DNA of 9,179 bases, taken from NCBI GenBank assembly GCA_000759655.1, contig KN173929.1, positions 16,018 to 25,196 on the forward strand, given 5' to 3'. This stretch comes from Acidicaldus organivorans (GTDB lineage: Bacteria; Pseudomonadota; Alphaproteobacteria; Acetobacterales; Acetobacteraceae). How positions within the stretch are numbered: position 1 is the first letter of the stretch; every line of letters begins with the position of its first letter. The notes beneath the pieces were generated by a model. The model did no database searches, was not told the DNA's origin, and saw only the letters and a program-made list of their open reading frames with translations. Positions 6,643 to 9,179 of this stretch are shown here, one piece after another. The position numbers and the translations under genes were made by a program.

Positions 6643-7571
6643 CCACGCGCTGCGGCTATGCCGCCATCGTCGGGGCCCCCAATGCGGGGAAATCGACCCT
6701 GCTCAACAGTCTCCTCGGCACCAAGCTCTCCATCGTCACCCCGAAAGCGCAGACTACCCGCTTCCGCGTGCTCGGCATCCTGATGGAGGGCGAAAGCCAG
6801 ATCCTCCTCGTCGATACGCCGGGCATCTTCCGCCCGCGTCGCCTGCTCGACGAGGCGATGGTCGAAGTGGCGTGGAGCGGGGCGCGCGACGCCGATGTGG
6901 TGCTGTTCATGGTCGATGCGGCCGAGGGACTGACCGAGGAGGTGCGCCGCATCGCCGAGGGCCTGCGCGGGCGGCGCGTCTGGCTCGTCCTCAACAAGAT
7001 CGACCGCATCGAAAAAGGCAAGCTCCTGCCCCTCACCGAAGAAATCACCCGCATCCTTCCCTGCGAACGGGTCTTCATGATCAGCGCGCTCAAGGGCGAC
7101 GGGCTGGCGGATCTCCGCCAGGCGCTTGCCGAGGCGATGCCGGAGGGGCCGTTCCTCTATCCGCCTGAGGATCTCACCGATCTTCCCGACCGACTGCTCG
7201 CGGCCGAGACCGTGCGCGAGCAGATCTATCTGCAGACCGGGGCGGAAGTGCCCTATGAGACGACGGTGGAGACGGAAAGCTTCAAGGAGCTCAAGGATGG
7301 CAGCGTGCGGGTCGAGGCCATCATCTACGTCTCGCGGCCCGGCCAGAAAGCGATCCTGATCGGCGAAGGCGGGGGGCGCATCAAGGAGATCGGGGCGCGG
7401 GCGCGGGCCGAGCTCACCGCGCTCCTCGAACGGCCAGTCCATCTCTTTCTTTACGTCAAGGAACGCCCCGGGTGGGACGAGGAACGCGCCCGGCTCCGCG
7501 CGATCGGCCTCGGCGAGGCGGTCAGCGCGCGCAAGAAGGGAAGGAAGGGAGATGGGGATGAGCACACGTAA
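6639..7571 (+). CDS. era: GTPase Era, 30S ribosome assembly factor
   Basis: Era binds GTP and the 3' end of 16S rRNA and acts in 30S subunit maturation. The 310-residue protein shows all G motifs: G1 GAPNAGKST (12-20), the G2 region QTTR (38-41), G3 DTPG (59-62), G4 NKID (119-122) and G5 SAL (149-151). A C-terminal KH domain follows, with its GEGGGRIKEIGARARAEL segment at 242-259. The ATG at 6639 overlaps the rnc stop (ATGA) and has GAGAAGG at 6624-6630, 8 nt upstream. The last 13 residues switch from basic (RKKGRK) to acidic (DGDE) and lie over the start of the next gene. Coupling of rnc and era is widely conserved and links rRNA cleavage with subunit assembly. Confidence 0.97.
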   Translation: MTTRCGYAAIVGAPNAGKSTLLNSLLGTKLSIVTPKAQTTRFRVLGILMEGESQILLVDTPGIFRPRRLLDEAMVEVAWSGARDADVVLFMVDAAEGLTEEVRRIAEGLRGRRVWLVLNKIDRIEKGKLLPLTEEITRILPCERVFMISALKGDGLADLRQALAEAMPEGPFLYPPEDLTDLPDRLLAAETVREQIYLQTGAEVPYETTVETESFKELKDGSVRVEAIIYVSRPGQKAILIGEGGGRIKEIGARARAELTALLERPVHLFLYVKERPGWDEERARLRAIGLGEAVSARKKGRKGDGDEHT

Positions 7572-8808
7572 CGATCTTCGCATCGATCGCGAAAGGTTGT
7601 GGGCCACTCTCATGGAGACAGCCCAGTTTGGGGCCACCGCGGCGGGCGGTATCTGCCGGCTCGCGCTCACCGAAGAGGATCGCGCCGTCCGCGACTGGTT
7701 CCGCGCCGCGGCGGAAGCCGCCGGCTGCACGGTCGAGATTGACGAGATGGGCAACATGTTCGCCCGCCGCCCCGGCCGCGATCCGAACCGGCCGCCCATC
7801 GCGATCGGCAGCCATCTCGACACTCAGCCGACGGGCGGCAAGTTCGATGGCATCCTCGGTGTCCTCGCCGGGCTCGAGGTGATCCGTACCCTCAATGATC
7901 ACGGGATCGAAACGGACGCGCCGATCGAGGTGATCAACTGGACGAACGAGGAGGGGAGCCGCTTTGCCCCGGCGATGCTGGCCTCGGGCGGTTTCGGCGG
8001 CGTATTCGACCGCGACTACGCCTATGCGCGCACCGATCGCAATGGTGTCACGTTCGGCGAGGCGCTCGAGAAGATTGGCTATCGCGGCAGCACGCGAGCA
8101 GGTGATCATCCGCTCGCTGCCCATTTCGAGCTCCACATCGAGCAGGGGCCGGTGCTCGAGGCCGAAAACGTGGCAATCGGCGTCGTCACCGGTGTTCAGG
8201 CCATTCGCTGGTATGACGTCACCGTGACGGGACAGGAAAATCACGCCGGGGCGACACCGATGGGGCTGCGCCGCGACGCGCTCGCGGCCGCGGCTGCGGT
8301 GATCGGCGCCGTCGAAGGGGTTGCCCGGGAGATGGGCGGCGTCGGCACGGTCGGGGTGATCGAGTCCCATCCGCAGAGCCGCAACGTCATTCCGGGGCGC
8401 GTCTTCCTCAGCATCGATCTCCGCCACCCCGAAGATTCCCGCCTCGCCGCGATGGAAGCGCGGCTTGGGGAGGAGATCGCCGCACTCGCCAAAGCGCGGC
8501 ATGTGGAGATCGCATTCGAGAGGATCTGGCATTCCCCCGCCGTGGCGTTCGATCCGGCTTGCATCAAAGCCGTGGCCGATTCCGCCACCCATCTCGGCTA
8601 TACGCACCGCGAGATCGTTTCGGGGCCGGGGCATGATTCGGTCTATGTGTCGCGCGTCGCTCCCAGCGCGATGATTTTCATCCCCTGCGCCGGCGGGCTC
8701 TCCCACAATGAGCGGGAGTCGATCACCCCGCAACAGGCCGAAGCAGGCGCCAACGTCCTGCTCCATGCCGTGCTTGCCACCGAGGCGCGTCTTTCGCGCC
8801 AAAGGTGA
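7552..8808 (+). CDS. M20-family N-carbamoyl-L-amino-acid hydrolase / beta-ureidopropionase / allantoate amidohydrolase-like
   Basis: A 418-residue Zn-dependent amidohydrolase predicted to release ammonia and CO2 from an N-carbamoyl (ureido) acid; candidates are beta-ureidopropionate, N-carbamoyl amino acids or allantoate. The bimetal site motifs are in order: GSHLDT (H88), GGKFDG (D99), NEEGSRF (E133/E134), LHIEQGP (H195) and GGLSHNE (H385). The dimer-lid segment HAGATPM (231-237), RNVIPGRV (277-284, N278) and DLRHPED (289-295, R291) supply residues that hold the substrate carboxylate in this family. The whole length reads like the group annotated as beta-ureidopropionase in pyrimidine-degrading proteobacteria, but no pathway partner is visible. 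ATGs at 7552 and 7558 both have purine-rich sites (7541-7551). The start lies 20 nt inside era, in another frame, so it is probably translated from the era transcript. Confidence 0.9.
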   Translation: MGMSTRNDLRIDRERLWATLMETAQFGATAAGGICRLALTEEDRAVRDWFRAAAEAAGCTVEIDEMGNMFARRPGRDPNRPPIAIGSHLDTQPTGGKFDGILGVLAGLEVIRTLNDHGIETDAPIEVINWTNEEGSRFAPAMLASGGFGGVFDRDYAYARTDRNGVTFGEALEKIGYRGSTRAGDHPLAAHFELHIEQGPVLEAENVAIGVVTGVQAIRWYDVTVTGQENHAGATPMGLRRDALAAAAAVIGAVEGVAREMGGVGTVGVIESHPQSRNVIPGRVFLSIDLRHPEDSRLAAMEARLGEEIAALAKARHVEIAFERIWHSPAVAFDPACIKAVADSATHLGYTHREIVSGPGHDSVYVSRVAPSAMIFIPCAGGLSHNERESITPQQAEAGANVLLHAVLATEARLSRQR

Positions 8809-8853
8809 GAGGGGTGGAGCAGGGGGAACGAAACCGGTTCGAAAGCCGCGGCC
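8809..8853. other. Convergent intergenic gap
   Basis: These 45 bp separate the stops of the + strand hydrolase and the - strand LpxR-like gene. They contain the palindrome AACCGGTT (8832-8839), also readable as a short CGAA/TTCG stem (8829-8841). No T tract or long stem is present, so I do not call a terminator here. Confidence 0.4.
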
Positions 8854-9179
8854 TCAGAAGCTGAATTGGGCGTTGAGCGAACCCCATTGGTGCAGCCCGC
8901 CATGTTCGCCGTAGAACGTCTGGGTCTGGAAGACCTGGGTATAAGAGATGCGCACCCCGTGGACTATGACGGCAATGCCCGCTTCGAGTTCCCCGACCAA
9001 AGTCTTCTCTGACACGCTCGGCGTCGCCTGGAAGGGCTCACCGGCGAGCACGGCGTTATAAAGCCAGGCCTGTCCGTCGGCCCCGGCAAAGACATACCAG
9101 TCGAAGGGACGGACCGGGGTATAGGCCTGCCCGCCGCTCATACCGGGGCCGAGACGATCGACGCCGTAATCCGACGCAA
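8854..9179 (-). CDS. LpxR-family lipid A deacylase (DUF2219), C-terminal part
   Basis: The last 108 residues or so of an outer-membrane beta-barrel protein of the LpxR/DUF2219 family, which removes the 3'-acyloxyacyl group of lipid A in enterobacteria. The frame is open to the right edge; the codons before the internal ATG at 9139-9141 read SDYGVDRLGPG, the usual lead-in to this region, so that ATG is not the start and the gene begins outside the window. Recognisable features are RPFDWYVFAGADGQAW, then KTLVGELEAGIAVIVHGVRISYTQVF, and a terminal strand ending in Phe (LNAQFSF), typical of barrel proteins recognised by the BAM machinery. The N-terminal catalytic residues are outside the window, so activity cannot be judged. 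It converges on the hydrolase gene with 45 bp between them. Confidence 0.8.
   Translation of the reverse strand, partial: ASDYGVDRLGPGMSGGQAYTPVRPFDWYVFAGADGQAWLYNAVLAGEPFQATPSVSEKTLVGELEAGIAVIVHGVRISYTQVFQTQTFYGEHGGLHQWGSLNAQFSF

Noticed and set aside
6504..7823. Antisense open frame of 439 codons opposite rnc, era and the hydrolase
   Set aside because: It crosses the boundaries of three convincing genes and its sequence resembles no protein family; treated as a shadow.
7522..8802. Antisense open frame of 426 codons opposite the M20 hydrolase
   Set aside because: The + strand frame carries the complete metal-site motif set; the minus-strand product has none.
8829..8841. CGAA/TTCG mini-stem as a bidirectional terminator
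   Set aside because: The stem is only 4 bp with no T tract on either side; too weak to call.
1..9179. Mobile elements, CRISPR arrays, tRNA or rRNA genes
   Set aside because: Looked for transposase or integrase motifs, regularly spaced repeats and cloverleaf or rRNA-like sequence; found none.

Overview
The window is high-GC bacterial chromosome, almost fully coding and nearly all on the + strand. It most likely comes from an alphaproteobacterium. The evidence is the order rpoZ - rsh - acpS - lepB - rnc - era, a long acidic-tailed omega subunit, a single bifunctional RelA/SpoT homologue beside rpoZ, and proteins that read like alphaproteobacterial families. The genus cannot be settled from this sequence.

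Layout. (1) 1-523: the 3' part of a YgjP-type zinc metallopeptidase gene that enters from the left edge. (2) 524-711: an intergenic region with a 16-bp tandem direct repeat and a 10-bp palindrome, leading into (3) 712-1722: a zinc-free MDR-family NADPH:quinone oxidoreductase-like enzyme. (4) 1723-1843: a region with a strong terminator-like hairpin and a possible promoter. (5) 1844-2254: rpoZ. (6) 2255-2420: a short region with weak regulatory signals. (7) 2421-7571: a compact housekeeping run of rsh, acpS, lepB, rnc and era. The gaps are 10 and 13 nt, and lepB/rnc and rnc/era share ATGA overlaps. (8) 7552-8808: an M20-family N-carbamoyl amino acid/ureido hydrolase whose start overlaps the end of era by 20 nt. 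(9) 8854-9179, minus strand: the C-terminal end of an LpxR-type outer-membrane lipid A deacylase, convergent with the hydrolase gene and running off the right edge.

How the genes fit together. The central block combines transcription (omega), the stringent-response alarmone enzyme, activation of acyl carrier protein, processing of secreted proteins, double-stranded RNA processing and 30S ribosome maturation. It is a growth-control and core-biosynthesis cluster. The flanking genes (metallopeptidase, oxidoreductase, ureido hydrolase, LpxR) are accessory. The hydrolase is tied to the block by overlap and probably shares its transcript.

I found no mobile element, CRISPR array, tRNA/rRNA gene or clearly undescribed system. 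The points worth a second look are regulatory DNA (tandem repeat at 594-626, mutually exclusive hairpins at 1739-1793, a hairpin inside the candidate rpoZ promoter) and the amidohydrolase attached to era.
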